Positions 38,324 through 46,609 of a DNA stretch of 64,000 nucleotides are shown one piece after another. How positions within the stretch are numbered: the stretch's first letter is position 1; every line of letters starts with the position of its first letter. The stretch comes from Sneathiella chinensis (GTDB lineage Bacteria > Pseudomonadota > Alphaproteobacteria > Sneathiellales > Sneathiellaceae): NCBI RefSeq assembly GCF_012720115.1, contig NZ_VNWN01000006.1:434001-498000 (forward strand), given 5' to 3'. The translations under genes and the position numbers were made by a program. A model generated the notes under the pieces. That model was not told the origin of the DNA. It worked only from the letters and a program-made list of their open reading frames with translations, and searched no databases.

Positions 38324-39205
38324 ATGCTTTCAGGCCCCACACACAAGTTCTTTCAGTCACCGGATATTCGCATTTCCTATTATGAATGGGGAAATCCGTC
38401 CGACCAGACCGTCCTTCTGGTGCATGCCACCGGGATGCATGCCCGTTGCTGGGACAAAACCATTGCGGCCCTGAAAGGCGCTTATCACATCATCGCCGTG
38501 GATCAACGCGGCCATGGATTGAGCGACAAACCCGGCCCCATCTATGACTGGAGCCTGCCCGCAGAGGACATTTCCGCCCTTGTGCTGGGGTTGGACCTGA
38601 ACCATGTGATTGCCGTGGGTCATTCCATGGGCGGACACTGCCTGACCCAAGTCGTTCACCGGAACCCGGACCGGTTTGACAGGCTGATCCTTGTTGATCC
38701 GGTTATTTTCGACCCTGATTTCTATCGGGACGCCCCTGCCCTTGAAACGCTGGACGCAACCGATCATCCCATCGCCCGCCGGCGCAATGAATGGCAGGAC
38801 TGGCAGCAGATGTTTGATGCCTTCAAGAACCGTCACCCATATGACAAGTGGCGGCCGGAAGTCCTTGAAGATTATTGTAAATATGGGCTTCTGCCCATCG
38901 CCGGGTCGGACCGGTTTGAACTGGCCTGCCCGCCGTTTATTGAGGCATCCGTCTATACGGGGCACCGTACGGTGAATGTGAACACACTGGTCCGGGACAT
39001 CTCCCTCCCCGTGCTTGTCCTTCGGGCCCAGAGCAGAAAAGAAGAGGAGAATGGCAAGATGGATTTTGCCGTCTCCCCCACCTGCCCCGCGCTTGCCAGC
39101 CGGTTCCCGAATGCAACGGACATTCATCTTTCTGAAATGACCCACTTCATCCCCATGGAAGACCCGGAACGCATGGCCGCCTATATCGACGGTCTGGAAG
39201 GCTGA
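38324..39205 (+). CDS. Alpha/beta-fold hydrolase
   Basis: A 293-residue alpha/beta hydrolase. It has the oxyanion HATGMHARCWD near residue 34, DQRGHGLSDKP, the nucleophile elbow GHSMGG with Ser101, an Asp candidate in the strand after the cap domain (LVLRAQSRKE) and the C-terminal His in EMTHFIPMEDP. The catalytic triad is therefore complete or nearly so. The cap region is helical with many aromatic residues. No signal peptide. Substrate unknown; it may act on esters or lactones. It is followed by a VOC protein 83 bp downstream, and the two may share a catabolic role. Confidence 0.85.
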   Translation: MLSGPTHKFFQSPDIRISYYEWGNPSDQTVLLVHATGMHARCWDKTIAALKGAYHIIAVDQRGHGLSDKPGPIYDWSLPAEDISALVLGLDLNHVIAVGHSMGGHCLTQVVHRNPDRFDRLILVDPVIFDPDFYRDAPALETLDATDHPIARRRNEWQDWQQMFDAFKNRHPYDKWRPEVLEDYCKYGLLPIAGSDRFELACPPFIEASVYTGHRTVNVNTLVRDISLPVLVLRAQSRKEEENGKMDFAVSPTCPALASRFPNATDIHLSEMTHFIPMEDPERMAAYIDGLEG

Positions 39206-39288
39206 GTTGGACCTTTTTACATTTTCCTGATTTACTGGGGGTTCGGGGCCTTTGAAATAACCATACGGAACGGAAAGGAAATCACCCC

Positions 39289-39708
39289 ATGACCGTTGAT
39301 ATCGGCCTGACCCATGTGGCCCTTGCGGCCACTCATCTGGACGACAGTATCCGTTTCTATCACAAATATGCCCGAATGCAGGTCATCCATCAGCGGACCG
39401 ACCCCGTAAGTGGCCACCGGGTTGTCTGGCTGTCCGACAGGACACGTCCCTTTGTCCTTGTGCTGATCGAGGCGGAAAGCCCCGAACCTGTCCTGACCCC
39501 GTTTGCCCATCTGGGGGTCGGATGCGCCACCCGCAGGGAGGTCGATCAACTGGCCGAGGAAGCCCGGAAAGACGGCATCCTGATCCGCGAACCGGTCGAT
39601 GAAGGATATCCCGTCGGCTATTATATATTCGTGAAAGACCCTAACGGGCATTCCCTTGAACTGTCTTACGGGCAGGAAGTGGGACTGGCCGTTGAGGAAG
39701 CCAACTGA
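39289..39708 (+). CDS. VOC-superfamily (glyoxalase-like) protein
   Basis: A 139-residue vicinal-oxygen-chelate protein with two beta-alpha-beta-beta-beta modules. The first begins GLTHVALAATHLDDSIRFYHKYARM, the second has HLGVGCATRREVDQL, and the end carries FVKDPNGHSLELSYGQ. His, Glu and His/Glu residues in the usual metal positions are present (THVAL, AHLGVG, SLELSYG). The family includes glyoxalase I, extradiol dioxygenases and fosfomycin-resistance enzymes; which reaction applies cannot be told. GGAAAGGAAATCACCCC precedes ATG 39289. Cytoplasmic. Confidence 0.82.
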   Translation: MTVDIGLTHVALAATHLDDSIRFYHKYARMQVIHQRTDPVSGHRVVWLSDRTRPFVLVLIEAESPEPVLTPFAHLGVGCATRREVDQLAEEARKDGILIREPVDEGYPVGYYIFVKDPNGHSLELSYGQEVGLAVEEAN

Positions 39709-39793
39709 TCCCCCTCACCCCCTTTTTCAACACAGCAATGCAAAGATCACGAAACCATGATACACTCTCCATGATTGAGGGAGATGTCTGGTC

Positions 39794-40489
39794 ATGCTTA
39801 CACCACTTCAAAAAAAGACAGCGCAAGCAATCGTCAACCTGTTCGAAACGGGGGCCGTTTCCGGTGACTATGGCCACGTCACCGTTGCCAGCGGGGATGC
39901 AGGGCATCTCAGCTATGGCCGCTCGCAGGTCACGCTGGCCAGTGGCAATCTCTGTTCGCTGATTGAAAACTACATACAGACAGCGAACTGTGCTTATGGA
40001 TCTGCTTTCGAGAAATACCATAAGCCATTGGAAAAAAAAGACTTTGCGCTTGATTTTGATGAGGGGTTCAGGGCCCTGCTCCGACAAGCAGGGACCGATC
40101 CCGTCATGCAGGCCGTTCAGGACCGGTTCTTTGATGAGGCCTTTTGGCGCCCTGCCCTCAGATCCGCGGATTATATCTCGGCCACAACCGCGCTTGGGGT
40201 GGCCATCATCTATGACAGTCGGATCCACGGCAACTGGCATGCCTTGCGGGATCAGGTGATCGAGACCAGCGGGTCGCTTGAAAGCATGGGCGAGGAGGCG
40301 TGGTTTGCCTCCTATGTGGCGCATCGCCGCAACTGGCTTGCCACCCACAGCAACGACCTGTTGCAAAAAACCGTGTACAGAATGGAGAGTTTCCGGGACC
40401 TGATTATGGACGAGAACTGGTCCCTTGCCCTGCCCCTTCATATACGGGGCGTCAAACTCAGCGAGGATTTATTGTCCGAAGTCGCCTAG
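39794..40489 (+). CDS. GH46 chitosanase-like protein
   Basis: A 231-residue protein resembling glycoside hydrolase family 46. It has the opening AQAIVNLFETGAVSGDYGHVTV, where Glu18 matches the family general acid, and GDAGHLSYGRSQVTLASG, which holds the expected acidic second residue (Asp35) and the SYGxxQ motif. Later DRFFDEAFWRPAL and GVAIIYDSRIHGNW also fit. No signal peptide or membrane segment is visible, so if it is an enzyme it works in the cytoplasm, leaves by another route, or needs lysis. Related genes are found in prophage-like settings, but no other phage genes are near. AGGGAG lies about ten bases before ATG 39794. Confidence 0.75.
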   Translation: MLTPLQKKTAQAIVNLFETGAVSGDYGHVTVASGDAGHLSYGRSQVTLASGNLCSLIENYIQTANCAYGSAFEKYHKPLEKKDFALDFDEGFRALLRQAGTDPVMQAVQDRFFDEAFWRPALRSADYISATTALGVAIIYDSRIHGNWHALRDQVIETSGSLESMGEEAWFASYVAHRRNWLATHSNDLLQKTVYRMESFRDLIMDENWSLALPLHIRGVKLSEDLLSEVA

Positions 40490-40533
40490 GCGGCATCGCC
40501 GGGTTCGGGCCAGCCGCCAGCCACCAGCACGGC

Positions 40534-41007
40534 TTACTTCCCCGTCAGGTCCAGCTTCATACCCACATGAGAGGGTTCAAAGCCCAGTTTCTCGTAAAAA
40601 CGGTGTGCGTCTTCCCGGGTTTTGTCGGTTGTCAGTTGGACAAGGCCGCACCCGGCCTGTTTCGCCAACCTGATGGCATATTTTATCATATGCCGCCCCA
40701 CCCCGGCGGACCGGCAATCAGAGGCGATCCTGACCCCTTCGATCTGGCAGCGGGTCATGCCCTTGCGGGACAGGCCGGCAATCATGGTCACCTGCATACA
40801 TCCCAAAATCTGCCCGTCTTCCTCGGCAATGTAATAATCATTCCCTTCCTGACGTTCCATTTTCGCAAAGGCATCCCGATAGAAAAGGGCCAAAGGCTCC
40901 GTCGCGGTTTCCCGCTGAGCCCCCAACGGATCATCTGCCAACAGGCGGACAATCCCCAGAATATCCTGTTCCCTTGCTTTTCTAATCGTTATTTTTTCGC
41001 TTAACAT
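40534..41007 (-). CDS. GNAT-family N-acetyltransferase
   Basis: A 157-residue GCN5-related acetyltransferase. The pyrophosphate-binding loop is seen as IASDCRSAGVGRHMIKYAI (Q/RxxGxG/A type), preceded by the beta-4 strand CQIEGVRI and followed by LVQLTTDKTREDAHRFYEKLGFE, a standard GNAT C-terminus. The acceptor substrate is unknown. Its start overlaps the stop of the metallo-beta-lactamase gene by one base, so it is the last gene of the minus-strand group mltB-rlpA-dacC-tmk-holB-tatD-MBL-GNAT. Confidence 0.87.
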   Translation of the reverse strand: MLSEKITIRKAREQDILGIVRLLADDPLGAQRETATEPLALFYRDAFAKMERQEGNDYYIAEEDGQILGCMQVTMIAGLSRKGMTRCQIEGVRIASDCRSAGVGRHMIKYAIRLAKQAGCGLVQLTTDKTREDAHRFYEKLGFEPSHVGMKLDLTGK

Positions 41008-41765
41008 CAGACAGTTATAACCATTCCATCATAGGCGGGCTCAACCCCGTCCGGCAGTTCCCGTTTCAGGGTTTGATAATCCAGATCCACATGCATATTG
41101 GTCAGGATCGCCCGGCGGGGTTTCAACCGCTCGATCCATTTCAGGGCCGTTTCCACATTCACATGGGTTGGATGCGGTTTATAGCGCATGGCATCCACAA
41201 TCCATGTATCGATGCCTTCCAGAATTTCAAACCCCCGATCGTCCAGATTGACCAGATCGTTGGAATAGCCGATATCGCCCATGCGGAATCCCAGACTGTG
41301 GATGGAGCCATGATCCTGACGGAACGGGATGAAATCGATGTTGCCGACGCTGAACGGCCCCTCAATCCAGTGGGGTTTCAGGATCGCCGGATAGGGACTG
41401 CCATCCAGTTGCTTAAAACAGTAATCAAACCGGTCCATCAGCACATTCAGGGTGGCGTCATCCCCCCATACATCCATGCGGCGGCGATTGCGAATGGTCA
41501 GGACCCGGATTTCATCAATACCGTGGCACTGGTCCGCATGTTCGTGGGTCCAAACGACCCCGTCCAGATCGGTAACTCCCGCATCCAGAAGCTGTTCACG
41601 AATATCCGGTGAGGTATCAATCAGAACCTGTGTCCCCTTGTCCTCTACCAGAATGCTGCAGCGGCGACGGCGGTTCTTCGGCTCGTTCGGATCGCAGGCG
41701 CCCCATTCATTGCCGATCCGCGGAACCCCACCAGAGGTCCCGCACCCAAGAATTGTTACTTTCAT
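41007..41765 (-). CDS. MBL-fold metallohydrolase (PhnP/RNase Z-like)
   Basis: A 252-residue metallo-beta-lactamase-fold protein of the group that includes PhnP phosphodiesterase. Visible are GCGTSGGVPRIGNEWGACD at the N-terminus, the metal motif WTHEHADQCHGIDE (the last His of the usual HxHxDH is Gln here, as in many relatives), RQDHGSIHSLGFRMGD, and the closing LTNMHVDLDYQTL. In Alphaproteobacteria this gene commonly follows tatD. The physiological substrate is not known. One-base overlaps join it to tatD upstream and the GNAT gene downstream. Confidence 0.88.
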   Translation of the reverse strand: MKVTILGCGTSGGVPRIGNEWGACDPNEPKNRRRRCSILVEDKGTQVLIDTSPDIREQLLDAGVTDLDGVVWTHEHADQCHGIDEIRVLTIRNRRRMDVWGDDATLNVLMDRFDYCFKQLDGSPYPAILKPHWIEGPFSVGNIDFIPFRQDHGSIHSLGFRMGDIGYSNDLVNLDDRGFEILEGIDTWIVDAMRYKPHPTHVNVETALKWIERLKPRRAILTNMHVDLDYQTLKRELPDGVEPAYDGMVITV

Positions 41766-42550
41766 CAGTCTTCCCGCCGAATTTTGTCAAACAAGGTAAA
41801 GAAATTGCGGGTGGTCACCTCGGCAACTTCGTCTGCGCTCACGTCTTTCAGGTCCGCAACCCGGGCCGCCGTATGGGCCACGAAAGACGGCTCGTTGGTT
41901 TTGCCCCGATTGGGGACCGGCGCCAGATAGGGACTGTCCGTTTCCACCAGAAGCCGGTCCAGCGGAATGCGGCGCACATGATCCCGAAGTTCATCCGCCG
42001 CCTTGAAGGTGACAATCCCGGATATGGAAATTGAAAATCCAATTTCCATTGATTTTTCAGCAACTTCCCAGCCAGAACTAAAGCAATGAATAAGCCCTTT
42101 GAACGGGCCTTTCTTGTATTCTTCGGTCAGGATATCAATGGTATCCTGATCCGCATTCCGGGTATGAACAATCAGCGGAAGGCCGGTTTTGCGGGCGGCT
42201 TCGATATGAATTCGGAAGGATCGTTTCTGCACATCCCGCGGGGCATGTTCATAAAAATAATCAAGACCGGTTTCCCCGATCCCGACCACACGCGGATGGT
42301 CCGCCAGCGACACCAGTTTTTCAACCGTCACATCGGCGCCCTCGACCTCTGCCTCATGGGGGTGAATGCCGACAGAACAATGAATATTGCTGTATGTCTC
42401 GGCGATGGAACGAACCGCTTCAAATTCCCTCAGCTTGGTGCCGATCGTCAGCATATGTCCCACACCGGCCAGTTCGGCCCGGCGGACAACATCATCCAGT
42501 TGTGAGGATAATTGTTCGAAATTAAGATGACAATGGCTGTCAACCAGCAT
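41765..42550 (-). CDS. TatD-family metal-dependent hydrolase
   Basis: A 261-residue TIM-barrel metallohydrolase of the TatD DNase group. Metal ligands are seen in DSHCHLNFEQ, SVGIHPHEAE, GIGETGLDYFYEHAP, VHTRNAD, IHCFSSGW and VETDSPYLAPVPNRGKTNEPSFV. In the family it acts as a 3'-5' exonuclease or general metal-dependent hydrolase. It lies between holB (28 bp upstream) and the MBL gene (1-bp overlap). In many relatives metG sits between holB and tatD; it is not there in this window. Confidence 0.9.
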   Translation of the reverse strand: MLVDSHCHLNFEQLSSQLDDVVRRAELAGVGHMLTIGTKLREFEAVRSIAETYSNIHCSVGIHPHEAEVEGADVTVEKLVSLADHPRVVGIGETGLDYFYEHAPRDVQKRSFRIHIEAARKTGLPLIVHTRNADQDTIDILTEEYKKGPFKGLIHCFSSGWEVAEKSMEIGFSISISGIVTFKAADELRDHVRRIPLDRLLVETDSPYLAPVPNRGKTNEPSFVAHTAARVADLKDVSADEVAEVTTRNFFTLFDKIRRED

Positions 42551-42578
42551 AACTAACCTACTGTAATAACTTTAATTT

Positions 42579-43667
42579 TCACCGAACTGAATTGAGGAAA
42601 AGATTGAGAACGATCTGCTTCCGGTCCAGATTGATACTATCGGCTCTCTCAATCAGATGATTTGACTTCTCCCAGATTTCAACCCAGAAATCAACCGGTC
42701 GCTGCCCGGCAAGGTTTTCCATCACGGCCTGCTCCCCCTCAATCAGGGATACGCCGTGAAAACCAACGGACACGCTTCGGACCATTCTGGCCAGCCACCA
42801 CGGGAACAATTCACAGACAATCCGGTAAGTCCCTTCCCCTTCCTTGCGGCCCGCCAGATCGGCCAGCCCGTGCAATCGGTCAGGATCAAATCGCGGATAC
42901 CGCCCGAACAGGTCAAGTATGGCCCGGAAGACATCCAGCCCACCGGATTGCATCAGGCTGATGGCCTTCCCGGGGCTGCCTTCCGCCAGATTGGCCAGCA
43001 TGGCGATATCCTGATCGGATGCCTGAATGCCATTGGCCCGGATGACCTCAGCCACCTCGGTCTCGCGTAAGGGTTTCAGGGGCATCATCCGGCACCGCGA
43101 CCGGATGGTCTGAAGCAGGCCCGCCGGGGTATGGGACAGCAGAAAGAAGACGGTCCGCACCGGCGGCTCTTCCAGAATTTTCAAAAAGGCGTTGGCCGCC
43201 GCGATATTCATGTCATCGACGCAATCGACAATCACCACGCGCCAGCCCCCGTCCGAAGCCGTCAGCCCGAAAAAATTCCCGAGCTTGCGCACATCGTCCA
43301 CCCGGATGACCGAGAAATACTTGCTGGTCTTGCTGTCATACCGGCGCCGCAGAACGGTCAACCCCGGATGGGCGTCCGCACGGATCTGGGCCAGTGTGGT
43401 GCTATCTTCCGCCACATCCAGACTGTCCGGCGGGCCAAACAGTCCGCCGCCGCCATCGCCCTGGGACAACAGGAACTTGGCCGCGCGATAGGCAAAGGTC
43501 GCCTTGCCGACACCCTTGGGACCCGTAACCAGCCAGGCATGATGAAACCGCCCACTGTTAAAACTGTCCAGAAATTCCTTTTCTGCCCCGGCATGCCCGA
43601 TAAGGCGGCCCCCTTCCCGTGGATGGGCAAAGCCTTCAAGGCAATCTATGGGGGCGACCTCACTCAC
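42579..43667 (-). CDS. holB: DNA polymerase III delta' subunit
   Basis: A 362-residue clamp-loader subunit. It has the P-loop GPKGVGKATFAYRAAKFLL, the sensor-type VIVDCVDDMNIAAANAFLKILEEPP and SHTPAGLLQTIRSRCRMMPL, in the usual order for HolB, then a C-terminal helical domain that joins the clamp-loader ring. The zinc module of DnaX is absent, as expected. The start is GTG at 43667, whose codon overlaps the tmk stop (GTGA), indicating coupling to tmk. Pairing tmk-holB is standard in Proteobacteria. Confidence 0.92.
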   Translation of the reverse strand: MSEVAPIDCLEGFAHPREGGRLIGHAGAEKEFLDSFNSGRFHHAWLVTGPKGVGKATFAYRAAKFLLSQGDGGGGLFGPPDSLDVAEDSTTLAQIRADAHPGLTVLRRRYDSKTSKYFSVIRVDDVRKLGNFFGLTASDGGWRVVIVDCVDDMNIAAANAFLKILEEPPVRTVFFLLSHTPAGLLQTIRSRCRMMPLKPLRETEVAEVIRANGIQASDQDIAMLANLAEGSPGKAISLMQSGGLDVFRAILDLFGRYPRFDPDRLHGLADLAGRKEGEGTYRIVCELFPWWLARMVRSVSVGFHGVSLIEGEQAVMENLAGQRPVDFWVEIWEKSNHLIERADSINLDRKQIVLNLFLNSVR

Positions 43668-44308
43668 AATGAGAACCGCTCAATCAAGACCTGCTGCATG
43701 GCGGCCTGAATGTCCTCGACACTCTGTTCCGCATTGATAACAACACAGCGATGCTTATAGAGCTCGGCAAGGGTCAGGAACCCTTGCCGCAGGCGCTCAT
43801 GAAAAGACAGGTCCATTTTCTCGAACCGGTCTTCATTATGGGCGCGTCCCTGCGTCCGCCCAATGCCCGTCGCCGGATCGATATCCAGAACGAAGGTGAG
43901 GTCAGGTTCAAACGATCCAACCGCGAATTCATGAATGGGCTTTACGGCGTCAAGGCCAAGCTGATTGCCAAACCCCTGATAGGCCAGCGTAGAGTCGGCA
44001 AATCGGTCGCAAATCACCCATTGCCCTGCCTCCAGAGCCGGCCAGATGGTCAGGCGCAGGTTATTCCGCCGCGACGCATAGAAAAGCAGGGTCTCCCCCA
44101 CCGCATCCCAGCGATCCGGCTCCCCGGTCAGCAGCAATTCACGAATTTCATTGGCGCCCGGCGCCCCGCCCGGTTCGCGGGTCATGACGGGATCAATACT
44201 ACGGGATTTCAGAAATTCCTGCAGCAGGGCGGCTTGGGTGGATTTCCCCGTGCCATCCCCGCCTTCAAGGGTAATGAACATGCCGGTTGATACTTCGGAC
44301 TTCCCCAT
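43664..44308 (-). CDS. tmk: Thymidylate kinase
   Basis: A 214-residue kinase that turns dTMP into dTDP. It has the P-loop ITLEGGDGTGKSTQAALL, TREPGGAPGANEIRELLL, the DRFADSTLAYQGFG motif and the LID region DPATGIGRTQGRAHNEDRFE. The start at 44308 is chosen because AGGAA lies six bases before it on the minus strand; a start at 44281 (MFITLEGG) would match the shortest homologues but has only a distant ribosome site. Its stop overlaps the holB start; 21 bp separate it from dacC. Confidence 0.93.
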   Translation of the reverse strand: MGKSEVSTGMFITLEGGDGTGKSTQAALLQEFLKSRSIDPVMTREPGGAPGANEIRELLLTGEPDRWDAVGETLLFYASRRNNLRLTIWPALEAGQWVICDRFADSTLAYQGFGNQLGLDAVKPIHEFAVGSFEPDLTFVLDIDPATGIGRTQGRAHNEDRFEKMDLSFHERLRQGFLTLAELYKHRCVVINAEQSVEDIQAAMQQVLIERFSL

Positions 44309-44329
44309 GTGGGTTCCTGACACTCAGAA

Positions 44330-45502
44330 TTAATTGGCGGAAGCGCCGAACAGAACATACTTGATGGCCGATGTCACCCGCCGGAACATACCCGGACGCT
44401 CGATATTCTCGGTGGCCACCAGCGGCACTTCGATAGAGTCCATATCCGGGGCCGAAATCACAAGCCGCGCCACCGGCGTTCCCTGCAGGATCGGCGCCGG
44501 GATCGGCTCATTATACACCAGCTTGACCTGCATGGAGCGACGATCCTTGCGGGACATGGTCACTGTCAGGTCCTTTTCCACGGCCAAAGGCACCAGATCC
44601 TTGGCCCCAAGCCAGACGCGGGCTTCTGCCACTTCCTGACCGGCGGTGAACAATTCATAATTGCCGAACTCGCGGAAGCCCCATTCCAGAAGGCGTTCGG
44701 CTTCGCGACCACGGGACTTGGCGTTTTCCAGTCCGTTGACAACCAAAATCAACCGCCGTCCGTCCCGCTCGGCAGACCCGACCAATCCGTAACCGGACTC
44801 TTCCGTATGACCGGTCTTCAGGCCATCCCCGCCGCCATTGTCATAGAGAAGCGGGTTGCGGTTGCCCTGCTTGATCTTTCCGTATTTGAAGCTTTTCTCG
44901 GCAAAAATCTCGTAATAATCCGGGAAGTTGCGGATGATATATTCCGCAAGTTCGGCCAGTTCATGGGGCGTCATCAGGTGGTTGGGGTCCGGCCAACCGG
45001 TGGCGTTGGCAAAGGTGCTTTGCTCCAGCCCGATAGTGCGAGCATGTTCCGTCATGTTCCGGGCGAATTCCTCTTCCGATCCGGCAAGGGCTTCGGCCAC
45101 CACGATACAGGCATCGTTCCCGGACTGGACAATGATGCCCCGCAACAGGTCAGATACGCTAACGCGCGAGTTTACCTCGACAAACATCTTGGAGCCGCCC
45201 TTGCGCCAGGCCCTTTCACTGACCGGGAAGGTATCATCCAGCTTCAGGGAGCCTTCCTTCAGGCGCTCAAACACCATGGTCGCCGTCATCAGCTTGCTCA
45301 TGGACGCGGGCGGCATCAATTCATTGCCCTTCTTGTCCAACAGGACCGCGCCAGTTTCCATATCGACCAGATAGGCCTGCTTCGCTGCTGTCTCAATCGC
45401 GTGGGCATAGGGCGCGGTAAAGGCGGCCGAAACCACAACAGGAATGACAAGCGCCAGCCGCTTCAGTGAACCAACGGAAATCGGTTTATTCTTTAAAATC
45501 AT
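44330..45502 (-). CDS. dacC: D-alanyl-D-alanine carboxypeptidase (PBP5/6 type)
   Basis: A 390-residue low-molecular-mass penicillin-binding protein that trims pentapeptides of peptidoglycan. A signal peptide (cleavage probably after AHA near 35) is followed by the transpeptidase domain with the catalytic SxxK (Ser67-Met-Ser-Lys70), the SGN triad in VQSGNDA and KTG in LKTGHTEESG. A C-terminal beta domain follows and the end (FRRVTSAIKYVLFGASAN) forms a short amphipathic membrane anchor, as in PBP5. It lies in the cell-wall part of the minus-strand group with rlpA and mltB; the gap to rlpA is 110 bp and could hold a promoter. Confidence 0.92.
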   Translation of the reverse strand: MILKNKPISVGSLKRLALVIPVVVSAAFTAPYAHAIETAAKQAYLVDMETGAVLLDKKGNELMPPASMSKLMTATMVFERLKEGSLKLDDTFPVSERAWRKGGSKMFVEVNSRVSVSDLLRGIIVQSGNDACIVVAEALAGSEEEFARNMTEHARTIGLEQSTFANATGWPDPNHLMTPHELAELAEYIIRNFPDYYEIFAEKSFKYGKIKQGNRNPLLYDNGGGDGLKTGHTEESGYGLVGSAERDGRRLILVVNGLENAKSRGREAERLLEWGFREFGNYELFTAGQEVAEARVWLGAKDLVPLAVEKDLTVTMSRKDRRSMQVKLVYNEPIPAPILQGTPVARLVISAPDMDSIEVPLVATENIERPGMFRRVTSAIKYVLFGASAN

Positions 45503-45612
45503 AATCTTTTCTATCTCTATCGACAGATATACTTAAAATAAAGGGTTTGTATGGGTTCCTAATGCCCAAACTTGCCCGAATTGTGGCAGTCTTGCAGGCA
45601 TTATTCAACCCG

Positions 45613-46593
45613 TCACTCAATAACGATCCGGGCCTCTGTATGTCCGGAATTCAGCAGCCTTGCCAGCAACTGGTCGGCGTCGGCCACATTATCAACGGGA
45701 CCGATACGAACCCGGTAAAAATCCTGCCCGTTGACAAGCACCTGCGTTACCTTGGTCGCCGCAAGGGAGGACAGGCGTGCGCTCAATTTGTTGGCGTTGT
45801 CAAAATCAACAAAGGCACCGGCCTGAATGAAAATTTCAGTCGGCTGAACCGGAGCGACTTCAAGACTGTTCACACCGGTGGCCGGCGGGGCAACGGCGGC
45901 GGTGTCCCCTTGCGGGGCGGGCAAGGCCTCAACGGCCGTGCCGGATTGTGTGGCCGGGGGTGTTTGTGCGGCCCGTCCCGGCGGCGGGTTCAGGCTGGCG
46001 GTCTGCACCTCCCCCATGGGCGCGGCGGTTACGTTTCTTTTTTCTTCCGCGCTTGTCTCGGTCTTGGCAATGAAGCGGGTGTCATTTCCGCCCGGATTGG
46101 CCATTTCCACACGTACCTTGGCCGTCCCTTTCTGGATGATCCCCAAAAGCTGGGCCGAGCGACGGGACAGATCGATAATCCGGCCATGGACAAACGGGCC
46201 GCGATCGTTGACCGTCACAACAATCGAGCGGCCATTTTCAAGGTTCGTCACCCGAACGTCCGTTGGCATGGGCAGCGTCTTGTGCGCAGCAGTCAGTTGG
46301 TTCATGTCATAAACGGCGCCATTGGCGGTCCGCCGACCATGAAACGGCTCTCCATACCACGAGGCGATCCCCGTTTCCGAATACCCCGGATCCTCTTTCG
46401 GGTAGTACCAGATATTGTCCACCTGATAGGGCTTCCCGACCTTGTGCCGGCCCCGGTTCACCGTACCGCTCCCCTCTGATCCGCTCATGTCCTTGACCTC
46501 TGAGGCGGCATGACTCAGCAGGCTGACTTCGGCACAGCCCGTAAGAAGAGAGGCTCCGGACACAATCAGGAGCGGAAGAAGAACATTTTTCAT
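45613..46593 (-). CDS. rlpA: RlpA septal ring lytic transglycosylase lipoprotein
   Basis: A 326-residue lipoprotein with a lipobox LLTGC near residue 20, so it is probably anchored in the outer membrane. The double-psi beta-barrel RlpA domain reads GIASWYGEPFHGRRTANGAVYDM ... HKTLPMPTDVRVTNLENGRSIVVTVNDRGPFVHGRIIDLSRRSAQLLG, with the catalytic-type Glu/Asp pattern. A Pro/Ala/Thr-rich linker leads to a C-terminal SPOR domain (EIFIQAGAFVDFDNANKLSARL ... YRVRIGPV) that binds denuded glycan at the septum. AGGGA lies six bases before the start. It follows mltB by 16 bp. Confidence 0.92.
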   Translation of the reverse strand: MKNVLLPLLIVSGASLLTGCAEVSLLSHAASEVKDMSGSEGSGTVNRGRHKVGKPYQVDNIWYYPKEDPGYSETGIASWYGEPFHGRRTANGAVYDMNQLTAAHKTLPMPTDVRVTNLENGRSIVVTVNDRGPFVHGRIIDLSRRSAQLLGIIQKGTAKVRVEMANPGGNDTRFIAKTETSAEEKRNVTAAPMGEVQTASLNPPPGRAAQTPPATQSGTAVEALPAPQGDTAAVAPPATGVNSLEVAPVQPTEIFIQAGAFVDFDNANKLSARLSSLAATKVTQVLVNGQDFYRVRIGPVDNVADADQLLARLLNSGHTEARIVIE

Positions 46594-46609
46594 GGTTTTC
46601 CCTGTCACG

